This document shows positions 47,539-60,271 of a stretch of 64,000 nucleotides of DNA, one piece after another. Positions within the stretch are counted from its first letter, which is position 1. Each line of letters begins with the position of its first letter. The position numbers were made by a program, and so were the translations under genes. The notes under the pieces are model-generated. The model had not been told where the DNA came from, ran no database searches, and saw only the letters and a list, made by a program, of their open reading frames with translations. This DNA is from Panopea generosa (Eukaryota; Mollusca; Bivalvia; Adapedonta; Hiatellidae): positions 15,924,482 through 15,988,481 of the forward strand of contig CM055897.1 of the NCBI GenBank assembly GCA_029582155.1, written 5' to 3'.

Positions 47539-48279
47539 TGTAATGATAATAATAATTAACAAGTTTAAAAAGAAAATATTTTACATTGCGCATATATAAC
47601 CAGCACGCTCTGATACGTTTTTCTACTACTATTTTATAGCCATACATGACCGTTACTTGAACCTAATCAAAGTATTAAAGTTTCAATAACTCCACTTCTC
47701 TACTATAAACATTGCCAAAATATGGCCAGCTACACACACAAACACGTGCACATATCCATATTTGACCAAATCAAACCATGTATTCATTGCTGTTTTTAGT
47801 TTTATAATGTTTGCATTTCCGTGATGTGTTACTGAATAGATTGTGTAAATTGCAACATAAGTGTCGATTATGTTGTTTGTCGCAAAGGTGACGTTTGTTT
47901 GCATTTACAAGCGGTGGTCTTTTTGTGCCTTTTCAATTTTCAGGTCTACCGCCCTGAAGATCAACAGTTGTTCGAAAGGTAGACGAGGGTCACTCAGCGT
48001 TCAATTATTTAAAATGATTTTTAACAACTTGTGTTATACTGTGTACACAATTGTCGTACTTTTATAGAATATCAACAAAAAGCAATGGAGTGGGTTTAAC
48101 GATGTATGTAAACACAGACGGCAAACAAAAGAAAAAAAAGCTATCGCGTATTAGATGAATGACCATTGGTCAGGTGAGGTAACAAGTGAGTGTTGTCTGA
48201 CTGACCTGACAAGCGACAATAAGTACATAGTATTCCATTATTTAGATTACAGTTGGTCTTGTTTATATTTATTTTATCT
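47539..48279. other. AT-rich spacer
   Basis: No gene recognised; 68-79 codon frames lack features. Confidence 0.4.
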
Positions 48280-48445
48280 CTATTGCAAAGTAAGCTCAGA
48301 GCTTACGTGAATAACTCTCGAGTCCGTTTCCAATGGTAAAACCACTACTGAGCGTTGTTTTTAAGAGGACATCGGGTCAAGTTTGGTTCTACGCCTAGAC
48401 CTTTGACGTGAGGGGCCAACACTATATTCACGATCTAACACTTAA
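48280..48445 (-). mobile_element. SINE-B copy 3, diverged
   Basis: Plus-strand view: AAGCTCAGAGCTTACGTGAA, TCTCGAGTCCGTTTCCAATG, GTAAAACCACTACTGAGCGT and the head AGACCTTTGACGTGAGGGGC followed by CAACACTATATTCACGATCT. These match the 32.5 kb copy in order. The B box is mutated, so this copy is likely old. Confidence 0.7.
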
Positions 48446-49053
48446 CTTTTTTTCTTATATTTATAAATTGACTATGTTAATTATTCAATAGTATTATACT
48501 TAGTCACGTGACAACAGTTTTTGAAATGTTTTTCATATAATAGAAATGTAATATATATATATATAAATGTTCTATTATATGTATGTATTATATTGTATGA
48601 TGATGTACTTATGTGCAAATCAATAAAATATATGTTCTGTTCTGTTAATTATTCATTCTTGCTAATACTATACTTGATAATATATAGTTACATTTTTAAT
48701 CTAAAATTGCTCAAACCAAAATGTTTATGTCATATCATAACAGCTAATCAATGTAATGAACAATATAATTAAATGTGTACATTTTATTTTCATTGCAACA
48801 CATCTACCATATGTATCATATTTATATATGATGCATTTCTATATTTATTGATAAAAAGAATAGGAACATAATTATACATATATTCAAGACACACAATGGC
48901 CACAACAGTATTCATTTAATCACAGATAGTCTACACATATATTTAAAAGAAGGAACAACAGTGTTTTCCGCCTTGACATACTTCTAGATTAAGTGTATAC
49001 TCAATGTCCGACAATCAACAACGAGTAATCAATGTTCTATGTTAGCAGAATCT
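48446..49053. other. AT-rich spacer, possible LINE tail
   Basis: CAATAAAATATATG followed by TTCTGTTCTG at about 48622-48646 could be the 3' tail of a decayed non-LTR element; no reverse transcriptase is visible. The 83-codon frame at 48521-48772 is AT-rich and featureless. Confidence 0.3.
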
Positions 49054-49137
49054 GATTTCGCGTTTTCGCATGATTTCGCTTTTTCGCATGATTTCGCGTT
49101 TTCGCATGATTTCGCTTTTTCGCATGATTTCGCGTTC
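49054..49137. repeat. Array J: 18 bp repeat alternating as a 36 bp dimer
   Basis: GATTTCGCGTTTTCGCAT and GATTTCGCTTTTTCGCAT strictly alternate over about 4.6 units, so the expanding unit was the dimer. It is CpG-containing in an otherwise CpG-poor stretch. Confidence 0.95.
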
Positions 49138-51888
49138 CTAGAACCTTCAGAACCATACATATATAAATGTAATACAAATAAAGAGGATCTTACATGAGTG
49201 CGTATTTATTATTAATAAAGATCAATAAATTTAATAATGAATCAGCATGAATATAAGATTCGTTTTATCATATAACTCAGGAAAAACTACATTTACCATT
49301 TTTCACCTCAGTAAGGAACGATAAAAAAATGCAAATTGTTTCCGTGAGTCATTTATATATTCGGGCAAGTCGGAAAACACTTCGCCAATTTACGTATGAG
49401 AGCCGAGTTATACGGAAAACACCGAGCAATTGACTTGAAGTGATATCGCACTATATTATATATTAATATCAAAAATATGTCATGGGTTTATTACACTCCT
49501 GCACCGTAAATTATTTGATAGGTTAATATAATTCATATACCTTTTTATTGTGGCTGTTAATGGATATGCAACACCCCCTTACTACCAATCAGCGGTAGTT
49601 TACGTCAGCGACTGAGGTACATGATAAACCAGAAATAAAAAAAGTGTCTCAAAGGCTTCAATTAGTTTAGGATTTCTAAACAGAATGTTTGTTAAACTGG
49701 TGACTTTCATCATAAGATTTATTACTTTATTTCAAACGACACCATTTCATGTCATTTTATGTCATTCTCTATTATTTTCTTTTAAAAGCTAGAGATTATC
49801 ATTTATTTATATTTAAGGGTCCTGGTGTTTCCATCTAATTAATAAATAGGTAACATTACATCAGCGATACGTCCCAAAAGTGAAAATACATATTATGTGT
49901 AAAATCTCATTTCTATTTAAATAGCTGAGAGACATTTCTTCTTTGACCAAGCGAAAATAAACCATCAATAAGGCAGATAAAATAAAAATGTAAATGAGTG
50001 CATATATTTTATTTATAGTAAGGTATAGTTCGAGCTCGTGCCTATTTTGAATAATTAATCAAATATTTTACTGTTACCATGACCTGAACTTTGTCCATCC
50101 CTAATGGCAACATGGCCTTAATGTGATGCTAGCTTGTCTGCATCTTCAACACTCGAAATAATCGCCCTGGAACATGTGAATATTTCATAGCATTTTATGA
50201 ATAGCTACACATGTAATTGATAATTACTGGAACAGTGTTTATACTAACCAGCTCTTTCAAACGAAACCAATGTCCTTGATACAGAATATTATAGAAAATA
50301 AAAAAGCATACAATACCAAATTGAATATTCAAATGAGATATGCGTTTAAGTAGATGTCATAAACAAGTCATGCTCTTGAAACAATTTTGTTTAAATGATC
50401 TAAATGATAGACATACATTGTTTAACTAATTCTTAAAGGGAGCGTTTAAAGAAGTTTATTCCGATCTATACCGAGATAGGACGAGTAGCTCCGAAATCGT
50501 TACGAAGGATACCGACATCGCACGAAAATTACCGAGCTCATTACGGTCCAACTACCTTAAAAACAACAAATGATGGTAAATATGGTATATTAGTTTTTAT
50601 GTGTTTTAATTGGCAGGCGAAACGTTACGTTTTTTGTTATTCATTTGTGTTGTAAATTGTACATAATTATTTGGTGCTAAATATGTGTATTCGTATTACA
50701 TTATTATTGTTAAACTAAGAACACAAATATAAAAAAAAAACTTACAACAAACATACAAGATTAACAATAAGAACAAAGCAAACAACATCAATCATAAACT
50801 TAAGCATCATATATGTACAATTTAACAACACAAATATTAAATTTGAACAAGTAAAAAGAGTTGTACATTATTGCAACGTTCGGCCTACCATAGTTTTAAT
50901 TCTTGTCCGGCACGTGACAACCAGTCTTATCGGGGGAGGAAGTCTGTATTATATACCGATACATCCATTGTATTTTTCAATAAGAAGTCCATGGCCGTTT
51001 GACACAGCAAAATACTGTTTAAACTTTCTGTTTAAAATCATCAGGACAAAGTGATTTAATTATCTGCAATGATGCGTACTATGAACCTTTATAGGCCAAA
51101 TTGCAATTACTTGAAAAACGATCATTCTGGGAATCAACAAGGTTTTAAAACGAAGTCATAGTTTAATTTAACATTACATTTAACGACAAGAAAATTACTT
51201 TTCTGAAATTGATTTTTTACGCATGCTCACGCATATAACCTGCCTTTACTCATAATTATTTATTAACATATGTCAATGCTCTGAATCTAAAAAACAAAGA
51301 ATATATTGATAAATTACAAAATCTAAAGCCGTCACGCTAGTTTTGAAGATAATTAAAACTACAAATTGATACGTCCTAGAATTATTTTCTGTCATATCTA
51401 CAAAACCCGATGATGATAAAATATGTTTTGCACTAATATACATAGACGAACTTTATTCATAATATAGGCCACTGGCCAAAAAGACAATAAACATAGACAT
51501 TTTGTAAACAAACATTGGAGTGACAATCAAGTAAAATGGAACAAACATATTGAAAACACATATTAACTTTATTGTAAGTATTGTTAGATTACATTTATAG
51601 AGTTTTTTTAATTCCAGTTTTCTTTTATCAAATTTTTAAGCATTTAACAAGTACTTTGCGATATAGATTATATCAAGTTTGTCTGATGACGACATAATTG
51701 TATAAAATTAATTTAAAGATCTAGATCTATATCAGACAGGTGTTCATAAATTTGGCATTCGAAAAAGAAATGCAATATCAAGCGTGTCTACAAATATGCG
51801 AATCATATTACCGTTCAACCATTAACCACACTTATGTACCTTTCCAGACTAGAAACGAAATGAGAGTTTACATACACAAGGATTACTG
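49138..51888. other. Gene-poor AT-rich stretch
   Basis: About 2.75 kb without a recognisable gene, RNA or repeat. Confidence 0.4.
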
Positions 51889-52010
51889 CGGTTCAGTGGT
51901 AGAGCATCGGGTCCAAAATTGTGGTCATGGGTTCGAGATTTTCCGCGTTTTTTAGCAAGACGCTTAATTCGCCTTTGCTTAGATCTGGTTTTATTCAGTA
52001 AGATTTGGAG
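51889..52010 (+). mobile_element. SINE-E: tRNA-like head fragment
   Basis: ACTGCGGTTCAGTGGTAGAG (A box) and GTCATGGGTTCGAGATTTTC (B box) at tRNA-like spacing, followed by AGCAAGACGCTTAATTCGCC. This differs from SINE-A, -B and -C. The acceptor stem does not pair well and the sequence continues past the tRNA end, so it is a tRNA-derived SINE fragment rather than a tRNA gene. Single copy in the window. Confidence 0.6.
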
Positions 52011-53023
52011 CGTTATTTATCTAGGTTGTAAGAACTTGTTTCACAGTCGATGTAAAATAAAAAAAAATCAAACAAAAGGCAACTGTTATATTTGCATCAT
52101 GTATAATGCTATAGATTGTAAGAAACAGCGCTAATTGAACATATACCAAACTTGCTATATGTATATATTTGACGCAGGTAACCAAATCAGTAAGGATTAC
52201 TTGATGAGTAAAGATGAACTATTACGTTGATTTCAGAGACAGAAGTTCGACAATTCAAAACTATATAATATATCGTGTATATTTCAATGGTATGGCGTAA
52301 GTAAATGTTTATTTACAATAATTAAATACATTTACAATAGAACTCTCGGAGGCCAAATAAGGTTTACATTATTCACCATGTGCATTGACTTCAACACCAA
52401 GGAAGTTCGTCCTTCAACCCTGTCAAGTGAAATAACTAGTACTTCTCGAATTCAGTTTCCAATGAACATTTAAACTTTTGATTTGGTATATGTCTTGAGA
52501 TCATTTCTATGGTTTGCACTGTAGCTAGGCGAGCTTGCCGTAGTCTGGTCTGTACATTTATGTCTGGTTATTCTCAAACACTAATCTCCATATGTACTTA
52601 TATGTGTTTAGGTAAATCTTCTCTTCTTGTAGTTGAAAATTGACCATGAGCAGATATCTGCATGTTAACGACAATGTTTGTATTATGAAATTGGCCATAT
52701 GTAACTTGGCATGTGTTTCACTAACGTTATGAAATACTGAGTGTCGTTATTTTTGAGTACATTTAAAGATTATTTCGGATTAAACTTCATTAAGTTAAAT
52801 TTATCATAAATGTCTTAGTTTTTTAAGATCACTGCTGTCACTCACCAGAAGACATGTTGGGTATATAAATTATTTTGTAATTTGTTTAATTAGCGGATTT
52901 TAGCGTATATTTCCTTTGATTTCCTGAAATAAGAATAACGATTATTTCATATTTTAACTGTTTGCAGATGCACCTACGTTCCCTTAATTGGGATATTTAT
53001 GTGTTTTAAGTAACGTTATATAC
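52011..53023. other. AT-rich spacer
   Basis: No gene or repeat recognised. Confidence 0.4.
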
Positions 53024-53353
<330 letters not shown>

Positions 53354-54868
53354 GTAATGAAGCAATAATATGTACTGCATTTTTGTTTGGTTAAAATTGC
53401 TTTATATCTTTTTTTAATTGCTCTCATTAAAATATGCATTTAATGTGTCTAAGAATTATATATTTTTAAACGCCAACAATTTTATGCTAATTTTTTACAA
53501 AGGGAAGCCTAGAGGCCTCTGACACATACAAAGTTATTTACAAATACATAGTAAAAGTATATGAATCAAAATATTAATTGATCATCATAGATGTAGCATA
53601 ATTAAAGTTTTAGTCATTTTGTTGGTTAAGTGTTACTTTGTTCCTAATATTGCATGTTAAAAACCTTAAAACAACGGTTTATTTATTCTGAGCAAAACGT
53701 CAATATATAGATCATGTTTCGTTTTAAGACCTTGGTACATTGTAATCTTCGGTCATTTCTACAAAGATTTCATTTTATGCTAATTTTAAAACATCCCAGT
53801 TGTATCATGGATTTATCCTTAAACATCATTAATAAAGACCTGACACTCTTTCCTTACAGCACTGAGAGGCGTATTTGCAAGCACACAATAAACACAATTA
53901 ACATAGTTGCCGCAAATGTTTAAAAATAAATGTATCGAAAACTACAGGTAAATGGAATTCTGTCGTTTATTCTGTTCGTTTTATATGGTTTATGTGCATG
54001 GGAATGTATGTCATGAAGTAATCGATACGTATGAAGTTCGTAAAAGTAATTAAACGACAGAGAATAAAACAATAGAACGTGAATGACAGGCCCGCGTTAA
54101 TGATCTCGTAATGAGGTTTTATGTCATACCACCAGGTCATTGTTTGTACATGTGGCAATGTGACTTGACCTTTCAAAAGACTTTATAGAACATCATTATA
54201 ATGTCTTTCCACACTCAAATTTATAAACGGTTCTAAATTTCCAAAAACTATCGCTCTTTTTCCATCGCAGTTACACTGCTGTTTGAGTCGTTATATAACA
54301 TGCTGTACATTATGTATATATCGTCTATTGCAGATAATCCTTCAGCAGTTAGTTCACACACTTCTATATCACTTCTTCTATTGCATGGTTTCAAGCTTCC
54401 CTGACTACATGTGTTTGTATACTACAATGGCGCATATCAGTACAGTATATGAAGTATGTCTCTGACGTAAATGGTCTTGTCCCCATGACTCCAGCGGGAA
54501 CTTGCTATAACGTTTGCCTATCATTAAGTATACACTATAGCAATTTCAACGTTATATTTTATAAATATATAAATGGGACAACGTATAACAAAAAAAGTAT
54601 TTTTTGGCACGGATTATATCTAAATGAATGGGCCGCTATTGTGTCAGAATGGTATATGAATTTATAATTTACTGAAGGACCAGATCAAATAATATATTAC
54701 AATATGTTATGTAGATTGCAGTGAAAGATACTTACGTCCTTTTTATAATTGTTTAGTTAAATAGATTGTCTACTTGTGTTATACTGTTATTGTGTTATAA
54801 TTCTGTTACACTGAAGTATCATACAGTCAGCTACTGACAAGGAATCTCAAGCAGTGACTCTATCAAGA
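53354..54868. other. AT-rich spacer
   Basis: About 1.5 kb; no gene or repeat recognised. Confidence 0.4.
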
Positions 54869-54880
54869 CCCCCCCCCCCC

Positions 54881-54915
<35 letters not shown>
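54869..54915. repeat. Poly-C followed by (CA)n
   Basis: Run of 13 C then (AC)n of about 16 units. Confidence 0.96.
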
Positions 54916-54920
<5 letters not shown>

Positions 54921-55826
54921 TTCAATCCTACACATATCATCTTGTTTAACACTGGGAAAGGACATTCTTGTCTTCTTTTCGGAATTTTGATTTGAATAGA
55001 TCGGAAAAAACGAAAAATATATGAACAGAAATGTAGCATTAAGAAAGGACGCAGTCACCACCCAAGCACAAACATGAACAACATATATAAATAGTATGAA
55101 TTGTAAATGTATGCTTGTATTTTCTCAAAACGTGTCTCCTATTTAAAACAGAATGAAATCAATAATTAAAAATCAACAAGGTTTTAAACATTGTATTCAG
55201 ATGCACAGTTACATTTGAACTAGTTTTTCTAACGATTCCCGTTGTTGATTCAATAGTTATCAATAACATGAGTGTGCTACTTCTAGCAATACACCGATGC
55301 AAGTTTGATTGACCATGTGTTCAATAACTCAATTTTCAGTTTCTGGCAAGCTTTTTATCAATGGTACATTACTAGATAAAAATTGTTTTTGCAGATATGT
55401 TTTCACATTTAAACCGGTATTTTATAGCACACTTTGTCCGATCGGAACTTTAAGTCCACACGACGTTGTCTTCATGTACGTAAGAGGCAATTTATCTCAT
55501 CAATTATGTAGAACAAGAAACTATAAATGAAAGGCGTTTGTGTAAAGTTGCTCTGTTTAACTGTATTTGACTTTATTGTATTTTTTGTATTGGTTGCTTA
55601 CTGTGGACGACAGCAATCATATCGCAACAACGTATTTTTAGAGAATGTTATAAGTGCTGCATTCGATAAACAATTAACATGGTATCAAACTTAGTAAAAT
55701 TGATGCTTGTCTATTGGACTGACCATCCAATGACATCACTCCTGCCTTGGACACGGTATACATATCAACCATAAAAGTTTAGATATGTTGTCGATATTCT
55801 TTTATTTTCTTCTTCATTTTGAATGG
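54916..55826. other. AT-rich spacer
   Basis: No gene or repeat recognised. Confidence 0.4.
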
Positions 55827-57150
55827 GGTTTAACGCCAATTTCAACTCCTTTCAGGTTATATATGGCATATCCAGTTTTACTGGTGGAGGAAGACCTCAG
55901 ACTGAGTCAGGTTATATATGGCATATCAATTTTTACTGCCGGAGGAAGACCTCAGACTGAATCAGGTTATATATGTCATATCCAGTTTTACTGGCTGAGG
56001 AAGACCTCAGACTGAGTCAGGTTATATATGGCATATCCAGTTTTACTGGTGGAGGAAGACCCTAGACTGAGTCAGGTTATATATGGCATATCCAGTTTTA
56101 CTGGTGGAGGAAGACCCCAGACTGAGTCAGGTTATATATGGCATATTCAGTTTTACTGGTGGAGGAAGACCCCAGACTGAGTCAGTTTTATATATGGCAT
56201 ATCTAGTTTTATTGGTGGAGGAAGACCTCAGACAGAGTCAGGTTATATATGGCATATCCATTTTTACTGCCGGAGGAAGACCTCAGACTGAATCAGGTTA
56301 TATATGGCATATCCAGTTTTACTGGTGGAGGAAGACCTCAGACTGAGTCAGGTTATATATGGCATATCCATTTTTACTGCCGGAGGAAGACCTCAGACTG
56401 AATCAGGTTATATATGTCATATCCAGTTTTACTGGCTGAGGAAGACCTCAGACTGAGTCAGGTTATATATGGCATATCCAGTTTTACTGGTGGAGGAAGA
56501 CCCTAGACTGAGTCAGGTTATATATGGCATATCCAGTTTTACTGGTGGAAGAAGACCCCAGACTGAGTCAGGTTATATATGGCATATTCAGTTTTACTGG
56601 TGGAGGAAGACCCCAGACTGAGTCAGGTTATATATGGCATATCCAGTTTTACTGATGGAGGACGACCCCAGATTGAGTCAGGTTATATATGGCATATCCA
56701 GTTTTATTGGTGGAGGAAGACTTCAGAATGAGTCAGGTTATATATGGCATATCCAGTTTTACAGGTGGAGGAAGACCCCAGATTGAGTCAGGTTATATAT
56801 GGCATATCCAGTTTTACTGGTGGAGGAAGACCCCAGATTGAATCAGGTTATATATGGCATATCGAGTTTTACTGGTGGAGGAAGACCTCAGACTGAGTCA
56901 GTTTTATATAAGGCATATCGAGTTTTACTGGTGGAGGAAGACCTCAGACCGAGTCAGGTTATAAATGGCATATCCAGTTTTACTGGTGGAGGAAGACCCC
57001 AGATTGAGTCAGACCGAGTGAAACCACCGTTCTTCCGCAAATAATTGGCAAACTTTCTCACATAAAGTTTTGGAGCGAGCGGGACTCGAACCTACGGCCT
57101 AAGCGGTAAGTGATCTTGAGACGGCGCCTTAGACCACTCGGCGACGGAAG
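55827..57150 (-). mobile_element. SINE-C with an internal 55 bp expansion
   Basis: The minus strand starts at about 57150 with a tRNA-Leu-like head: GCCGAGTGGTCTAAGGCGCC (A box), TCTCAAGATC around a CAA anticodon position, and GTAGGTTCGAGTCCCGC (B box). Then come ACTTTATGTGAGAAAGTTTG and CGGAAGAACGGTGGTTTC. Array K follows, and beyond it GAAATTGGCGTTAAACCCC, the 3'-type end, at 55827-55852. From memory, mollusc SINEs with this order carry a single GTGGAGGAAGACCCC block in the middle (plus-strand sense); here it is replaced by 21 copies. A partial relative lies at 9111-9248. Confidence 0.7.
55852..57012. repeat. Array K: 55 bp minisatellite inside SINE-C
   Basis: About 21 copies of GGTTATATATGGCATATCCA, GTTTTACTGGTGGAGGAAGA and CCTCAGACTGAGTCA. 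A multi-unit block with TTTTTACTGCCGG and TATATGTCATATCC variants occurs at about 55910-56010 and again at 56355-56455, so several monomers were duplicated together. The period is constant but not a multiple of three, and the 76-87 codon frames are artefacts. Confidence 0.96.
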
Positions 57151-57629
57151 ACCCACTTGTCAATATTCAGTAACTATTTCTCACCATAACAGAATCATAA
57201 AACCTTGTTGACAAAAGTCCCATCATGTAAGTTAAACTCGGTTATTCGGCTAAACTAAACAACAGCAGCTAAGAAACAGAAGAAAATACGAACGTTATGG
57301 GGTGTTTATGGTACCGCCAATTGATTGTTAACCAGTCAGATATCACTTGTTATTGGCAAATGTCATGCAACTGACAGCATAACATAAAACAGTTTTTTAT
57401 CCCTTTGTTGAGCTGAATGAAAAAAATAATTACATGGACATAACAGAATGAATCGATATTTTTTTTTGTTCTCCGGCAAATATGAAACTTTAACGTATTA
57501 TGACAATATATGAATTATCGTTTAAAAGTTGGAATCCCTGTTTGACTTATGGTCATAACATCTTGTTCAGTTTGACATAACATTACAATATTTATAAACG
57601 ACTAAAACCATGCTTTTTTGTTTGGGAAG
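57151..57629. other. AT-rich spacer
   Basis: No gene or repeat recognised. Confidence 0.4.
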
Positions 57630-57795
57630 TAGAGCCGGGGTCGGTTAGCTCGGTCTGTAGCGTCTGCCGGAGTATCATTCCATGGCTCATGGGTTCGAAT
57701 CCCCACGTGGACACAGTTAATGATTCAAGTGGGAAATTATCAGTTACTTTGGGAGACGGGTTTCTTTAAATACTGGCTTACCTCCTTATAAACAG
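57630..57795 (+). mobile_element. SINE-A remnant with internal deletion, interrupted by SINE-D
   Basis: Head GGGTCGGTTAGCTCGGTCTG (A box) and CATGGGTTCGAATCCCCAC (B box), then a jump from GGACACAGT to AATGATTCAAGTGGGAAATT, losing about 55 bp. The 3' part stops at CTGGCTTACC, right where the SINE-D target duplication begins. Confidence 0.8.
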
Positions 57796-57993
57796 TTGTT
57801 GTTGTAAGGTGTTTAGCGTCGCTTTCAACAATTTTTCAGTCATATCGCGTCGGTGTCTACTTGAGACAGTATTCTAAGCGCTGTCACACTGGAGTATCAT
57901 GCCGCAGACACATGGTATGATACCCCACCCAGTCACATTATACTGACACCGGGCCGACCAGACCTAGAACTCTCCTCTAAATGCTGAGCGTCA
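57796..57993 (-). mobile_element. SINE-D copy 1 (198 bp) with 12 bp target duplication
   Basis: Perfect direct repeats CCTTATAAACAG lie at 57784-57795 and 57994-58005. Read on the minus strand it starts TGACGCTCAGCATTTAGAGG and contains GTGACTGGGTGGGGTATCAT and GCGGCATGATACTCCAGTG. It ends GACGCTAAACACCTTACAAC with a (CAA)n tail. A simple-sequence 3' tail plus long target duplications and no inverted termini indicate a LINE-mobilised retroposon. I see no clear tRNA, 5S or 7SL head. From memory, similar sequence is common in bivalve genomes. Confidence 0.85.
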
Positions 57994-58005
57994 CCTTATA
58001 AACAG

Positions 58006-58906
58006 ACTCAATAAGTGCATCTGACGGATCTGAAAGGACTTTGCTTTCGGGTTAAAATACAAAAGAAGGAAAAGAACATATATATCACACAATACATATG
58101 CATGGGATCTGTGAAGATAAAAAACAACTGCCAAATAAAAGCTGCAAGATGGCTCTGGGGCAGGTTTCCGTACATGATTCAAATCAGAGAATCTTTTTTA
58201 AAATTTCACAGCCATCAATGCATTGTTTTTGTTATAATACTGCATACTACTAGATTATTGTTAGTTAAATACATTTAATTGGCAAAAGAAAGAATTTCCA
58301 AAAAATGTTTGTTATATGCAGTTTGAAAAAGAGTTTAATAAACTCCAATTGCCAAAAAAATTGAAATTCGAGGGAGATGCTCTCTATACTAATGGATCAG
58401 TGTTAAATCACCATCAGCAGACAGCCTAGTGTAGCGTTGTAATTTGATAGCCTCTTCTTACAAATATTAACTACCCTGGTAGTAAAATTGGGGGTTTAAG
58501 ACAGCTGTAACTTTTCTATATATTTTTTCTTTTTATCAGATAGTACTTACAGGCAACCCCGTACATTCAACCGGAATGAGTAGATATGATGATTGGAATT
58601 TAAAAAAGTACGAGTTCAAATACAATCGGTCATGAAAATAAATAATTCTATTTACGTACCTAATTGCTCAAAATTTATAAATATATTTTGTGTCATAATA
58701 CAGGACATTAAATGTCTAACTATTACATTGGTTTGAAAATAATAGCTAGGCATTCAAACGCTGCGTTGTTATTGAATACGTCATGTAATTGCATTTCTTA
58801 AAAGGAAATGACAAATTCAATTCAACATACATATATTTAATTGTATTTTCTAATAAAGTCATACTTTCACCATAAGCTCAAAAGAAAATACTCCGTAGAA
58901 TTATAA
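58006..58906. other. AT-rich spacer
   Basis: The 87-codon frame at 58015-58278 has no recognisable feature. Nothing else seen. Confidence 0.4.
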
Positions 58907-59098
58907 TGTTGTTGTATGGTGTTTATCGTCGCTTTCAACAATTGTTCAGTCATATCGTGACGGTGTCTACTTGAGACAGTATTCTGAGCGCTGTCACACT
59001 GGAGTATCATGCCGCAGGCACATGCCCAGTCACATTTTACTGACACCGAGTCGACCAGACCTAGAACTTTCCTCTCAATGCTGAGCGTCAAGTGAGGA
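58907..59098 (-). mobile_element. SINE-D copy 2 (192 bp) with 10 bp target duplication
   Basis: AGAATTATAA occurs at 58897-58906 and 59099-59108. Sequence aligns with copy 1 throughout, in the same orientation, about 0.9 kb away. It lacks a short GGTATGATACCCCA-type stretch present in copy 1. The minus-strand frame at 58867-59196 is a shadow. Confidence 0.87.
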
Positions 59099-59400
59099 AG
59101 AATTATAACACTGATAGGGGGTTTTGTGCCCGTGTTCTGCTTCGAGATGACTGGCCTGTCACTGCATTGTCCCGTGAATATGACCTGGTGTAACACCTAC
59201 TCTGTATCTACACACTACGTCGACGCAGTCACACTTACAGACTATTACGGGACGGGTGGTGCTAGGTCAAGAAATGATATAATAGTGAAATGTTAGACGG
59301 TAATAAGTTGTTGGGTAAATAAGAACAAAGTGCGCGCAGCTACGTTTTCCCCTCTTCAACAAACTCTTCTCCGGTTACAGTGGCCGCGGTCGGCACAACA

Positions 59401-59586
59401 CTAGGAATCGCTAGAGAGTAGCTGTATATCTGGACCCCTACAGACTAGAATGAGATTGGTGACAGTCCTGATTGACGGATACCAAGTAAGGAGATTCACT
59501 ACTTGCAGAATGACAGTGGTCTTCTCAGAGTCTGCGACGTTAACCCCATTAGAGATAGGGATTTGAACAAAAACAGCCAACACCAT
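59401..59586 (-). pseudogene. Possible Cys-loop (nicotinic-receptor-like) exon relic
   Basis: The 61-codon minus-strand frame contains VNLLTWYPS followed by TVTNLIL and then GPDIQLLSSDS. Cys-loop ligand-gated channel extracellular domains read W-x-D-x-x-L-x-W-x-P-S, then a beta strand, then W-x-PDI-x-L-x-N/S-x-D. Here the first Trp and Asp are replaced, the second Trp is missing and the segment between the motifs is about four residues short, so it cannot be an intact exon. Molluscs carry many such receptor genes, which makes a relic plausible. No flanking splice sites convince me. It could be coincidental similarity. Confidence 0.35.
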
Positions 59587-60271
59587 TAAACCTTATGTTT
59601 TCATTGTGCCTTACACAATCATGACGGGTGGACTATAGCATACATTACCTCAATATACTATTCGACACTTGTTCATCGGAGTACCATATTTCAAATCAAT
59701 ATTAACTGTGCAAGAAAGCTTATTAGAATGAATTTGTCACTAAATGTACAGTGTTGAGATATAACACAATATTTGAATACCTGTCACTCAGATTGTGACA
59801 ACCCGATGATAAGCCAAAGGTATTCGTGACAATTGCATAACTCTGACACAATGACCCTCTGATATCAACATTAAATATCAACACACATAAACATAGATAG
59901 AAAATTTTGGCAAGGCAATGATAATTGTACGAACACATAGGAACTCCTCCAACGACTTGTTGATGTTTTGTATCACATATTTATGGTATATAAAATATTT
60001 ATAGATAAACTCTATAATATTTATAGATAAACTCTAAATCGTTTGTTTACTGTTATAAATAAATCGTTTAATCTATGTTTAATTAGCAGATATTCTGAGT
60101 TAAATCACTGATGGTTTACAAAATTTATAAAACTATTCTATTAGTGCGTAATGAAAAATGCAAGAAAATGCGTGACCATATAAAGCATACCATTCAAAAT
60201 ACACAAACCACAATAACAGCACAGTTACAATAAATGCGTTTAAATGGTAGTACAAACAAAGATGCGGCGTA
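59587..60271. other. AT-rich spacer
   Basis: A short direct repeat (ATATTTATAGATAAACTCTA twice, about 59995-60037). No gene recognised. Confidence 0.45.

Noticed and set aside
51889-51952. Functional tRNA gene
   Set aside because: A and B boxes are present, but the acceptor stem does not close and the sequence continues as SINE-like DNA.
57075-57147. Functional tRNA-Leu gene on the minus strand
   Set aside because: The A and B boxes look good, but the 3' acceptor arm is replaced by SINE-C body.
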